Assembly (NCBI GenBank): GCA_029261535.1
Contig: JAJDBF010000010.1
Location: 1-64,000, forward strand
Length of the DNA: 64,000 nucleotides
Reading direction: 5' to 3'
Origin: Nitrospinaceae bacterium
GTDB taxonomy: Bacteria > Nitrospinota > Nitrospinia > Nitrospinales > Nitrospinaceae
Below, in pieces: positions 50,277-58,937 of the stretch. The notes under the pieces are model-generated. The model saw only the letters and a program-made list of their open reading frames with translations. It ran no database searches and was not told the origin of the DNA. Positions within the stretch are counted from its first letter, which is position 1, and the number at the start of each line of letters is the position of its first letter. The position numbers and the translations under genes are program-made.

Positions 50277-52562
50277 ATGGGCAAGTCACTCCTTATTGTT
50301 GAGTCCCCTACCAAAGTGGACACGCTGAAGAAAATTGTCGGCAAAAATTTCATCATCAAGGCCTCTGTCGGGCATATCAAGGATTTGCCAAAGAAGGACC
50401 TGGGTGTTGATGTTGATAATGATTTTGCCCCCAAATACATAACCATACGCGGCAAGGGGAAGGTTCTCGCCGCTTTGAAGGCCGCCGCAAAAAAAGCCGA
50501 TGATGTTTATCTCGCGCCTGATCCGGATCGTGAAGGGGAAGCCATTGCCTATCATATTTTGAATGAAGTGGCACCCTTGGTGAAAGGTAAAATTTATCGG
50601 GTCATGTTCAATGAAATCACCAAGAAGGGTGTGCAGGAAGCGTTGGCCAACCCGACGGAACTCAATACCAACCGGGTCAATGCCCAGCAAGCGCGGCGCA
50701 TTCTCGACCGGTTAGTGGGATATAAAATCAGCCCGCTACTGTGGAAAAAAATCCATCGAGGCTTGAGTGCCGGGCGGGTACAGTCGGTCGCGCTTCGGAT
50801 GATCTGCGAGCGCGAGGAGGAGATCAAGGCTTTCAAGCAGGAAGAATACTGGAGTATTGAAGCTGAACTTGAAGGAAGCAAGCAACCTTCATTTTCCGCA
50901 AAATTGCTTAAAGTAGGAGAAGACAAGGCCGAGATTTCCAATCAGGAACAGGCAGAAAAATTGGTTGCCCTGACAAAAGGAAAGGAATTTAAACTATCGG
51001 ACATTGTCAAAAAAGAACGCAAGCGCAACCCCGTTGCCCCTTTTATTACCAGTTCCCTGCAACAGGAAGCGTCAAGGAAGCTCGGGTTTTCGCCCAAGAA
51101 AACGATGATGCTGGCCCAACGGTTGTACGAGGGGGTCAATTTCGAAGACAAGGGCAATGTTGGTTTGATCACTTATATGAGAACCGATGCCACCCGGCTT
51201 GCCGATGAAGCGGTGGAAGGCATCCGCGGATACATCGAAGAAAAATTTGGCAAGGAATATCTGCCAGCGAAACCCAACGTCTATAAAAGTAAAAAATCGG
51301 CTCAGGATGCGCATGAAGCTATCCGACCAACAGATGTCACCATCGAACCCAAATCGCTGAAGCCGAAACTTGAAAAAGACCTCTACCGACTATACAACCT
51401 GATCTGGGCGCGGGCGGTGTCCTGCCAGATGGTCCCGGCAAAACTCGACACCACCCAGTTTGATATTCATTGTGGCGATCTGGTATTCAGGGCCAATGGA
51501 TCGGTCATCAAATTTCATGGGTTCATGAAAGTGTATGTCGAGGAAGCGGAAGAGGGGACTTCGGGCAAGGACGCTAAAGAGGTTGAAGGCTCCAAAGGCA
51601 AGCCGGGCGATAAGGTCCTGCCCGATCTCAGCAAGGGCGAGTTGCTAAAACTCCTCAAGATTGATCCCGAACAACATTTCACGCAACCGCCTCCACGATT
51701 TTCTGAAGCCATGCTGGTCAAGGAACTGGAAGCTCGTGGGATCGGACGACCGAGTACCTACGCCTCGATTATCAGTGTGATCAAGGATCGCGATTATGTA
51801 CGCAATGAGGAAAAACGACTGTCTCCTACGGAACTTGGGATCATGGTCAGTGAAATGCTGGTCGAAAATTTCCCGGATATTCTGACTGAAAAATTCACTG
51901 CTCAACTGGAAGGCAATCTCGATCTCATTGAAGAGGGAAAATTAGAGTGGGTCGATGCCCTTCGGGATTTCTATGGTCCTTTTGAAAAAAACCTGGTTGA
52001 AGCTGAAAAGAAAATGAAGGACGTTAAAAGTCAGGTTGAGGAAACTGATGAAGTTTGCGAAAAATGCGATCAGCCGATGATTATCAAATGGGGCCGCTTC
52101 GGGAAATTCATGGCCTGCTCCGGTTATCCCGAATGCAAAAATACGCGGGAGGTCAAGAAGCCGGGACAGGAAGAGGACGGCGAAGCACCGCAGGAAGCCG
52201 AGGGTGAGTGCGATAAATGCGGCACCTCACTTGTGCTAAAAATGGGTCGGTTTGGAAAATTCCTGGCCTGTTCCAATTATCCCGAATGTAAATTCACCAA
52301 GCCTCTCAGTCTTGGTCTGGATTGCCCTGAAGAAACTTGCAAAGGCTATGTGACTTCACGCCGCTCCAAAAAGGGACGTACATTTTATGGGTGCAGTGCC
52401 TATCCCGATTGCTCTTTCGTATCCTGGGACAAACCGGTTCCAGAACCGTGCCCGGAAAAAGATTGTGACAGCACCTACATGGTTGAGAAGTACAAGAAAA
52501 ATGAAGGTGTCTCGATTATTTGCCCCAAATGTAAATTCAAAAAAACTGAAGAAGCCGCCTGA
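50277..52562 (+). CDS. topA: DNA topoisomerase I
   Basis: Type IA topoisomerase that relaxes negative supercoils. 761 residues. A Toprim domain at the N-terminus (SLLIVESPTKVDTLKKI, and acidic DPDRE in LAPDPDREGEAIAYHI), then the gate domains with the active-site tyrosine Y300 in LITYMRTDATRLADEAV. The tail carries four Cys-rich zinc ribbons (e.g. CEKCDQPMIIKWGRFGKFMAC, CDKCGTSLVLKMGRFGKFLAC). Typical domain order of TopA. dprA lies six bases before it. Confidence 0.97.
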   Translation: MGKSLLIVESPTKVDTLKKIVGKNFIIKASVGHIKDLPKKDLGVDVDNDFAPKYITIRGKGKVLAALKAAAKKADDVYLAPDPDREGEAIAYHILNEVAPLVKGKIYRVMFNEITKKGVQEALANPTELNTNRVNAQQARRILDRLVGYKISPLLWKKIHRGLSAGRVQSVALRMICEREEEIKAFKQEEYWSIEAELEGSKQPSFSAKLLKVGEDKAEISNQEQAEKLVALTKGKEFKLSDIVKKERKRNPVAPFITSSLQQEASRKLGFSPKKTMMLAQRLYEGVNFEDKGNVGLITYMRTDATRLADEAVEGIRGYIEEKFGKEYLPAKPNVYKSKKSAQDAHEAIRPTDVTIEPKSLKPKLEKDLYRLYNLIWARAVSCQMVPAKLDTTQFDIHCGDLVFRANGSVIKFHGFMKVYVEEAEEGTSGKDAKEVEGSKGKPGDKVLPDLSKGELLKLLKIDPEQHFTQPPPRFSEAMLVKELEARGIGRPSTYASIISVIKDRDYVRNEEKRLSPTELGIMVSEMLVENFPDILTEKFTAQLEGNLDLIEEGKLEWVDALRDFYGPFEKNLVEAEKKMKDVKSQVEETDEVCEKCDQPMIIKWGRFGKFMACSGYPECKNTREVKKPGQEEDGEAPQEAEGECDKCGTSLVLKMGRFGKFLACSNYPECKFTKPLSLGLDCPEETCKGYVTSRRSKKGRTFYGCSAYPDCSFVSWDKPVPEPCPEKDCDSTYMVEKYKKNEGVSIICPKCKFKKTEEAA

Positions 52563-52583
52563 CGGTAGACTCCGATCCTCACC

Positions 52584-53927
52584 ATGAATTCCTATCTCAC
52601 TGTTGTTGGAGCCGGGCTTGCAGGTTCTGAAGCCGCCTGGCAGGCGGCCGAGAGCGGTGTTTCCGTTGTCCTCTACGAAATGCGCCCGCATCATCCTACC
52701 CCTGTTCATAAAACAGGGGATTGTGCTGAATTGGTCTGTAGTAATTCCCTCGGCTCCATGAATGAAGCTTCCGCCCCTTTCCTTCTTAAACAAGAACTTC
52801 GTAATCTGAATTCGCTGGTGATCCGCTCTGCCGACCAGCATGCTGTTCCAGCCGGGGCGGCTTTAGCTGTTGATCGTGACTTGTTTTCTGCCCAGATCAC
52901 CCGCGCTCTTGAAAATCATCCCAACATCACATTTACAAGAGAAGAATTGCCCGTCATTCCTGAGGAAGGTCCGGTGGTTCTCGCAACCGGACCGCTAACG
53001 TCACCGGCATTGTCACAGGAAATTGCAACCCTGATGGGAGATGAGTATCTCTATTTTTATGACGCGCTGTCGCCAATAATTGATGCCAGCAGTATTGACA
53101 CCAGTAAAACATTTTTTGCTTCACGCTATGGCAAGGGAACGGCGGACTACCTGAACTGTGGCATGAGCCGGGAACAATACGATGCCTTTCTTGACGCATT
53201 GCTCAAAGCTGAAAAAGTCGCCTTGAAGGAATTTGAAAAACCGGTTTATTTTGAAGGGTGCATGCCGATAGAAGAGTTGGCCTCGCGCGGACACAAGACG
53301 CTGTCTTTCGGGCCGATGAAACCGGTCGGGCTGAATCATCCCGAAACCGGTGAGCGTTTTTATGCGGTGGTACAACTGCGCAAGGAAAATAAGGAAGGCA
53401 CGGCCTACAATATTGTCGGGTTTCAAACAAAACTCACTTATCCGGGACAAAAAGAAATTTTTCGAATGATCCCCGGACTGGAACATGCCGAATTTTTTCG
53501 CCACGGAGCCATCCACAGGAATACATACGTCAATGCCCCGGAACTTCTGGGGCCAGATTTTCAGGTTAAGGGTCGGCCCGGACTTTATTTCGCAGGTCAG
53601 ATTGTCGGCGTGGAGGGCTATGTCGAGTCCTGTGCGATGGGAGCCATGGCAGGCTTGTCCGGGGCCTGTCAGATATTAAACAAGCCCTTCCATTTGCCAC
53701 CACAGGAAACGGCTATAGGGGCATTATTGAAACATGTGCTGGTAAAAGGGAGGGGTAGTTTTCAGCCGATGAACATCAACTTCGGATTATTTACCGGCAA
53801 GGAAACCAGCATCCGCGATAAAAAGACGCGCAATTCAGCAATCATCAGCAGGGCACTTGAACTGCAAAAGAGTTGGCTGGAAGAGACGGGCAAGCTGAAC
53901 GGATGTTCTAAATCATCGGAAGGTTAA
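52584..53927 (+). CDS. trmFO: tRNA (uracil-5-)-methyltransferase TrmFO (folate/FAD)
   Basis: Methylates U54 of the tRNA T-loop using methylene-tetrahydrofolate and reduced FAD. 447 residues. FAD motif VVGAGLAGSEAAWQAAESGV at the start, then VLYEMRP and ELVCSNSLGS; later EGCMPIEELASRG, and IVGVEGYVESCAMGAMAG with FAD contacts. It starts 22 bases after topA; topA-trmFO pairs are common. It converges on the pilB-like gene. Confidence 0.96.
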   Translation: MNSYLTVVGAGLAGSEAAWQAAESGVSVVLYEMRPHHPTPVHKTGDCAELVCSNSLGSMNEASAPFLLKQELRNLNSLVIRSADQHAVPAGAALAVDRDLFSAQITRALENHPNITFTREELPVIPEEGPVVLATGPLTSPALSQEIATLMGDEYLYFYDALSPIIDASSIDTSKTFFASRYGKGTADYLNCGMSREQYDAFLDALLKAEKVALKEFEKPVYFEGCMPIEELASRGHKTLSFGPMKPVGLNHPETGERFYAVVQLRKENKEGTAYNIVGFQTKLTYPGQKEIFRMIPGLEHAEFFRHGAIHRNTYVNAPELLGPDFQVKGRPGLYFAGQIVGVEGYVESCAMGAMAGLSGACQILNKPFHLPPQETAIGALLKHVLVKGRGSFQPMNINFGLFTGKETSIRDKKTRNSAIISRALELQKSWLEETGKLNGCSKSSEG

Positions 53928-53978
53928 TTCTCACCAGAAAATGATTTTATAGGTGGTATGTTTTTCCGAAGTATATTG

Positions 53979-56819
53979 CTAGACGATACAAACTGCCATG
54001 ACCTGCTTCAGGTCGCAATCCCCTTTGAAAATTTTCATGATGCCATCCTGCTTGAGGGTGGTCATGCCATCGCCGATGGCCTGCTTTCTGAGCTCCTCAA
54101 CCAGGGACTGTTTCATGACCATGCGTTTGATCTCATCGGTCCCCTCCAGTAATTCATGGAGCCCGGTTCTTCCCGCATACCCTGTATTGCTACAGTGATC
54201 ACATCCCACGGGTTTTTTGAGAAGCAAGCTGTTGGAGTATTCGATCCCGACATTTCCCTTGAACTCTTCTTCACTGCCATACTCATGGACCAGCGTATCG
54301 TATTCATCGCGATCAGGATGATAATCCTCTTTACATTTTTTGCAAAGTGTTCGCACAAGACGCTGGGCCAAGATGAGCAAAAGCGCATCGGCGAAATTTA
54401 GTGGATTCATTCCCATGTCCAGCAGACGGGTGATGGTTTCGGGGGCGGAGTTTGTGTGCAGGGTACTGAATACAAGATGACCGGTGAGGGAAGCTTCAAG
54501 GCCAATGGAACAGGTATCCGCATCGCGCATTTCACCGACCATGATGACATCGGGATCGGCACGGAGAAAAGCTTTCATCGCCCGGGCAAAATTGAGCCCG
54601 ATCTTGGGATGCATCTGCACCTGGCGCAAACCACGTTGAGTGATTTCCACCGGATCCTCGGCAGTCCAGATTTTGCGTTCCGGTTTATTGATGTAGCCTA
54701 AAGTTGAGTGTAGCGTGGTGGTTTTACCCGACCCGGTGGGACCCACAACAAGAATGAGCCCGTAAGGTTTGGAAGCCATGCGCTGGATCAAATCCAGATT
54801 CTGAGGGGCAAAGTTCATTCCCTCAAGCGGAATCGGTTTACTGGCCGCGAGGATACGCAACACGGCATCTTCGTTACCACCAACGGTTGGGCAAGTCGCA
54901 ACGCGATATTCAATTTCCTTGCGCCCGTATTTCATTTTGATTTTACCGTCCTGCGGCATTCGCCGCTCGGCAATATCCAGTTTGGACATGATCTTGATAC
55001 GTGACAAGATGGCCTGTTTGTATAACGGCGGAATTTCCTGATAAATTTTACAGGTACCGTCCTTGCGGTAACGAACCACCATGTTGTCCTTACCCACTCC
55101 CGGTTCAAGATGGATATCTGATATTCCCTGGTCGTAAGCATCGATCAAAATTTTATTAACCAATTTGATGATGGTGTTATCCGCTTCATTGATGGCGTTG
55201 AAATCATCGGCATCTTCCGAGATCGTTTCAACACCATCGTCTTTTTCACTTTGCAATGCATCAAGCAGAGAAGACATCTCACCAATCCCGGCACCTTCTT
55301 CCGGCTCTTCATCAATTATATCGTCAGCCAAGGTTCCCGTCAGGAAATCGTGGATATCAGCCTTGAGAGAAACCCGAAACTCCAAATCATGTTTGGCGAA
55401 AATCAATTTGATACTTTGGATTTTATCCTGATTGAGAGGGTTATCGATGAGGATGACAACCTTTTTACCCTCTTTTGAAATCGGCACCCATGTGTTTTTT
55501 TGCAGAAAGTTGAGATTTAAACCTTCAAATAAAGAGGATGGAAGCACCGTTCCCTGCTCATATTCAACGTAGGAAACGCCATAAAAATTTTCCAGTGACG
55601 CTCCGAGGTCTTTCCTGGATATTTTTAGTTCGCCGAGCAACAGTTGTTCGATATCGATTTGGTTACGACGAGCCTTGCCGATAGCCTGATTGAGCTCGGT
55701 ATCGGACAGAATGCCGTGATTGAGCAGATAAGAAAACTTCGTCGGCTTTTGCTGAACAAATTTTGTCTGGTTGAAAAATGCCAGGCCGATCGTTTCTGCA
55801 ATTGAGATGGCATTTTTCTCATCAGCACTGCTGAAAGGAGCTCCGGCATTTTTGTTGACCAACTGCAGGACACCCATGAGTTTGTTCTTGTTCATCATGG
55901 GAACGACCAGCATGTTCTGCGTTTTAAAACCTGATTTTTTATCCCAGGAACTGTCGAATGAAAGCTCTGGATGAAAAGCCTGCAACTCTTTTTGATCGTA
56001 GACATTTTTTATAACGACTGACTTTTGCGCCATCGCCACACAGCCGGCAATACTTTGGGGTGCAATAGGCACCCGGATTTCATTAACCGTGTCTCCCGTT
56101 TTCATCTTGGAATATATTTCGTTTTTCGGGTGGTCCACAGCATAAATTGTCATTAACTGCGTTGAGAATAATTCCAGGATGGAGGGTTTCAATTCGATAA
56201 GGATTTCATCGACATTTTTGGCGGAATGAATCGCATTGACAATGGATACCATTTTTTCCTGCGTGTTTTCTCCCCCACTGGACCCGGCACCATTCCCCGC
56301 TTCGCCCAGTTTGGTGACCATCAATCCCAAAGGAACCGATAATTCTTTGGCCGTTTTAAGGTCCTCATCGGAAAACTTTCCGTCCCCTCGCTTGTTGATG
56401 ATTTGAATCACTCCCACCAGTTTTTTATTGTGGGCAAGAGGGGCGACGATAAGAGACTTTGTGGTGAAATTCGCCTGACCATCCAGTGCCGAGCCAAGGT
56501 CCATGTTGGGGTTGTACATGGCAAGTTCTGCCTTGGAATTCACGTCCGAAATATTGAGTGCCTTGCCACTGGTGACCACATGCCCCACAATAGTTTTTGG
56601 CGACAGGTCCAGCCGGATTTCCCCGATATCATTGCCTAAGTGGTTTCGGGACACCAGTTGCTTGGTAGAACGATCAAGAGAAAAAAGAATGAGTGCCTCG
56701 GAATCGAATAATTCCTTAAGGTCACTAATTATATTGGGCACCACTGTAGAAAGATCGCTGGCAGAGTTAATTTGGGAGGCCAGGGCTTTGACTTTTTCGC
56801 CCGTTGTCATGGTTGCCAT
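53979..56819 (-). CDS. GAF-GAF-MshEN-PilB/GspE ATPase
   Basis: Assembly ATPase of 946 residues with a long N-terminal extension. Two GAF domains (about 28-170 and 205-350; each with VAPLAHNKKLVGVIQIIN-like and VVPMMNKNKLMGVLQLVN signatures), then an MshEN/T2SSE N domain (about 363-495), an acidic linker, and the GspE/PilB catalytic part. Walker A GPTGSGKT (G693-T701), Walker B DPDVIMVGEMRD (755-766), His box SLTGHLVFSTLHTN, and zinc Cys pairs C826/C829 and C873/C876. It would power pilus extension or secretion, gated by GAF ligands. It lies alone here. Confidence 0.93.
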   Translation of the reverse strand: MATMTTGEKVKALASQINSASDLSTVVPNIISDLKELFDSEALILFSLDRSTKQLVSRNHLGNDIGEIRLDLSPKTIVGHVVTSGKALNISDVNSKAELAMYNPNMDLGSALDGQANFTTKSLIVAPLAHNKKLVGVIQIINKRGDGKFSDEDLKTAKELSVPLGLMVTKLGEAGNGAGSSGGENTQEKMVSIVNAIHSAKNVDEILIELKPSILELFSTQLMTIYAVDHPKNEIYSKMKTGDTVNEIRVPIAPQSIAGCVAMAQKSVVIKNVYDQKELQAFHPELSFDSSWDKKSGFKTQNMLVVPMMNKNKLMGVLQLVNKNAGAPFSSADEKNAISIAETIGLAFFNQTKFVQQKPTKFSYLLNHGILSDTELNQAIGKARRNQIDIEQLLLGELKISRKDLGASLENFYGVSYVEYEQGTVLPSSLFEGLNLNFLQKNTWVPISKEGKKVVILIDNPLNQDKIQSIKLIFAKHDLEFRVSLKADIHDFLTGTLADDIIDEEPEEGAGIGEMSSLLDALQSEKDDGVETISEDADDFNAINEADNTIIKLVNKILIDAYDQGISDIHLEPGVGKDNMVVRYRKDGTCKIYQEIPPLYKQAILSRIKIMSKLDIAERRMPQDGKIKMKYGRKEIEYRVATCPTVGGNEDAVLRILAASKPIPLEGMNFAPQNLDLIQRMASKPYGLILVVGPTGSGKTTTLHSTLGYINKPERKIWTAEDPVEITQRGLRQVQMHPKIGLNFARAMKAFLRADPDVIMVGEMRDADTCSIGLEASLTGHLVFSTLHTNSAPETITRLLDMGMNPLNFADALLLILAQRLVRTLCKKCKEDYHPDRDEYDTLVHEYGSEEEFKGNVGIEYSNSLLLKKPVGCDHCSNTGYAGRTGLHELLEGTDEIKRMVMKQSLVEELRKQAIGDGMTTLKQDGIMKIFKGDCDLKQVMAVCIV

Positions 56820-57042
56820 GTGGTGTCTCGCAAAATAGGGTGATCAAATTTATTTACACGTGGTAGTGGAACCCACTATCTTCACATTTCCGCATCATCA
56901 TCTTACTTATTTTGCCTTTTGTATTCAATGCCTTTTTGTCTTTTCGTGGGGTTAACCCTGATAAACCAAAAAGCTGATGACGGGATATTTCGAGGGATTA
57001 CTGAGGGAAAATTATTCCGGCCTGGCATTAAAAGATGGGGCG
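56820..57042. other. Intergenic region between the ATPase and parE
   Basis: About 220 bases between the start of the ATPase gene and the end of parE. It should hold the ATPase promoter on the minus strand. Nothing else is evident; the T-rich 56910-56945 stretch has no paired stem. Confidence 0.35.
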
Positions 57043-58932
57043 TTAAATATCCAAATCCTTGAAAAATGGGGCATTCTCCTTGATGAAAATAAAACGCGAG
57101 CCTGGGTCTTTGCCCATGAGGCGGTCAAAAAGATCGCTGGTTTTTTCTTGATCCTCAATTTGGACCTGGATCAAGGCACGGTTGGCCTTGCTCATGGTGG
57201 TCGATTTTAAATCCTCCGCCGGCATTTCTCCAAGCCCCTTAAACCGACCAATTTCGTGTTTTGCCCCATTGAGTTTTTTAACAATGGTATCTTTTTCCGC
57301 ATCATCAACTGCATAAAAAGACTTTTTCCCGGCATCAATCCGATAGAGTGGCGGCTGGGCAATGAAAAGATTACCATTTTCAATTAACTGGGGCATATAC
57401 CGGAAGAAAAAAGTTAACAGGAGAGTGCAAATATGGGCTCCATCCACATCGGCATCAGTCATCAAAATAACTTTTCCGTAACGGAGTTTACTGTAATCAT
57501 ATTTGGGTTCAATACCCGTGCCCAACGCTGATACAATATTTTTGATTTCCGTGTTGGCCAAAATCTTATCCAGAGTGGCTGTTTCAACATTGAGGATTTT
57601 ACCTCTGATCGGGAGGATGGCCTGGGTTTTTCGATCCCGGGCCTGTTTGCTGGAACCTCCCGCCGATTCTCCTTCACAAATAAACAATTCGGATTGATCC
57701 ATGATTGTAGATGCGCAATCCGAGAGTTTGCCCGGCAGATTCAATCGATGCGATATATTGGTTTTTCTCTGGACGGCCTCCTTTGCCTGCCTCGAGGCAA
57801 TGCGCGCCTGCGCGGCCAGTATCACGCGGTTAGCAACCAGATCGCCGGTCGTTTGGTGATCGAGCAGGAAATGTTCCAGCGAATGTTTGACAACAGACTC
57901 CACCTGCGACGCAATATCTGAATTAAGTCGGCCCTTGGTTTGCCCCTGGAACTCAACGTCTCCCTGCAAATAAACGCTGAGGATGGCGATTAATCCTTCC
58001 TTCACATCCTCACCGGTAATACCTGGGATGCCCTTGGGAAGCAGATTGCGCCGCTCAATGTAAGACTTGAGAGCGCGCGTCATCCCATTGCGAAATCCGG
58101 TTTCATGGGTTCCTCCATCAATGGTCCGGATGGCGTTGGCATAGGAAAAAATCTGTGACTCGGTGCTGGAGGTCCAGAGAAAGGCGATCTCCATTTTCAG
58201 TTTGTCGGCCTCTTTCTCGATGTAAAAAGGGTCGGACGACAGCGCAGGTTTCCCATCCGTAAGTTTTCTCAAATAATCGCGGATGCCTTCCGGGTACTGG
58301 AAAGTGTGACAGCTCTTTCCCTCTCTCACAATAATTTTGAGTCCTTGATTGAGGAAGGCTTTGGACTCCGCTTGTTCGAGGATCAGTTTTACGTTGAAAT
58401 CTGTTTTGCTGAAAATTTTCGGATCAGGACTGAATGATATGCGCGTTCCCTTGATCCGGGTTTTTGGCCCTTTTTTTAATTTGGTCGTGGGTTTTCCTTG
58501 CGAATACTCCTGTGTCCATTCGTGTCCATCGCGGAAGGAGGTTGCGGTCAAGGATTTTGAAAGAGCGCACACCACGGCCATACCAACTCCGTGCAATCCG
58601 CCAGAAACCTTATAAGACTCCTCATTGAATTTCCCACCCGAATGGAGAGTGGTGAATAAAATCTCCATCGCACTCTTTTTGGTTTTCTTGTACAGGTCAA
58701 TCGGCACCCCGCGACCATTATCTTTTATCGAAATTTCATTGGAAGCGGTGATATTGATTTCAATGATGGTGCAGTGCCCATTGAGGGCTTCATCCACCGA
58801 GTTGTCCAGAATTTCCCATACAAGATGATGCAATCCGGTGGACGAAGTGGAGCCGATGTACATACCGGGTCGACGCCGTACCGGCTCGAGTCCTTCGAGA
58901 ACCTGAATGTCTTTGGCTTTATAATTGGACAT
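57043..58932 (-). CDS. parE: DNA topoisomerase IV subunit B
   Basis: ATPase subunit that drives decatenation with ParC. 629 residues, the size of ParE and about 170 shorter than enterobacterial GyrB. GHKL ATPase region: YKAKDIQVLEGLEPVRRRPGMYIGS, EILDNSVDEALNGHC, KVSGGLHGVGMAVVCALS. Toprim: ELFICEGESAGGSSKQARDRKTQAILPIRGKILNVE (starting at about residue 410) and MTDADVDGAHICTLLLTFFFR, with the final GLGEMPAEDLKSTTM. It follows parC by five bases on the same transcript. Confidence 0.95.
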   Translation of the reverse strand: MSNYKAKDIQVLEGLEPVRRRPGMYIGSTSSTGLHHLVWEILDNSVDEALNGHCTIIEINITASNEISIKDNGRGVPIDLYKKTKKSAMEILFTTLHSGGKFNEESYKVSGGLHGVGMAVVCALSKSLTATSFRDGHEWTQEYSQGKPTTKLKKGPKTRIKGTRISFSPDPKIFSKTDFNVKLILEQAESKAFLNQGLKIIVREGKSCHTFQYPEGIRDYLRKLTDGKPALSSDPFYIEKEADKLKMEIAFLWTSSTESQIFSYANAIRTIDGGTHETGFRNGMTRALKSYIERRNLLPKGIPGITGEDVKEGLIAILSVYLQGDVEFQGQTKGRLNSDIASQVESVVKHSLEHFLLDHQTTGDLVANRVILAAQARIASRQAKEAVQRKTNISHRLNLPGKLSDCASTIMDQSELFICEGESAGGSSKQARDRKTQAILPIRGKILNVETATLDKILANTEIKNIVSALGTGIEPKYDYSKLRYGKVILMTDADVDGAHICTLLLTFFFRYMPQLIENGNLFIAQPPLYRIDAGKKSFYAVDDAEKDTIVKKLNGAKHEIGRFKGLGEMPAEDLKSTTMSKANRALIQVQIEDQEKTSDLFDRLMGKDPGSRFIFIKENAPFFKDLDI

Positions 58933-58937
58933 GAAAA

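Noticed and set aside
56977-57210. 77-codon plus-strand frame
   Set aside because: Mostly antisense to the end of parE; its sequence is a shadow of that gene.
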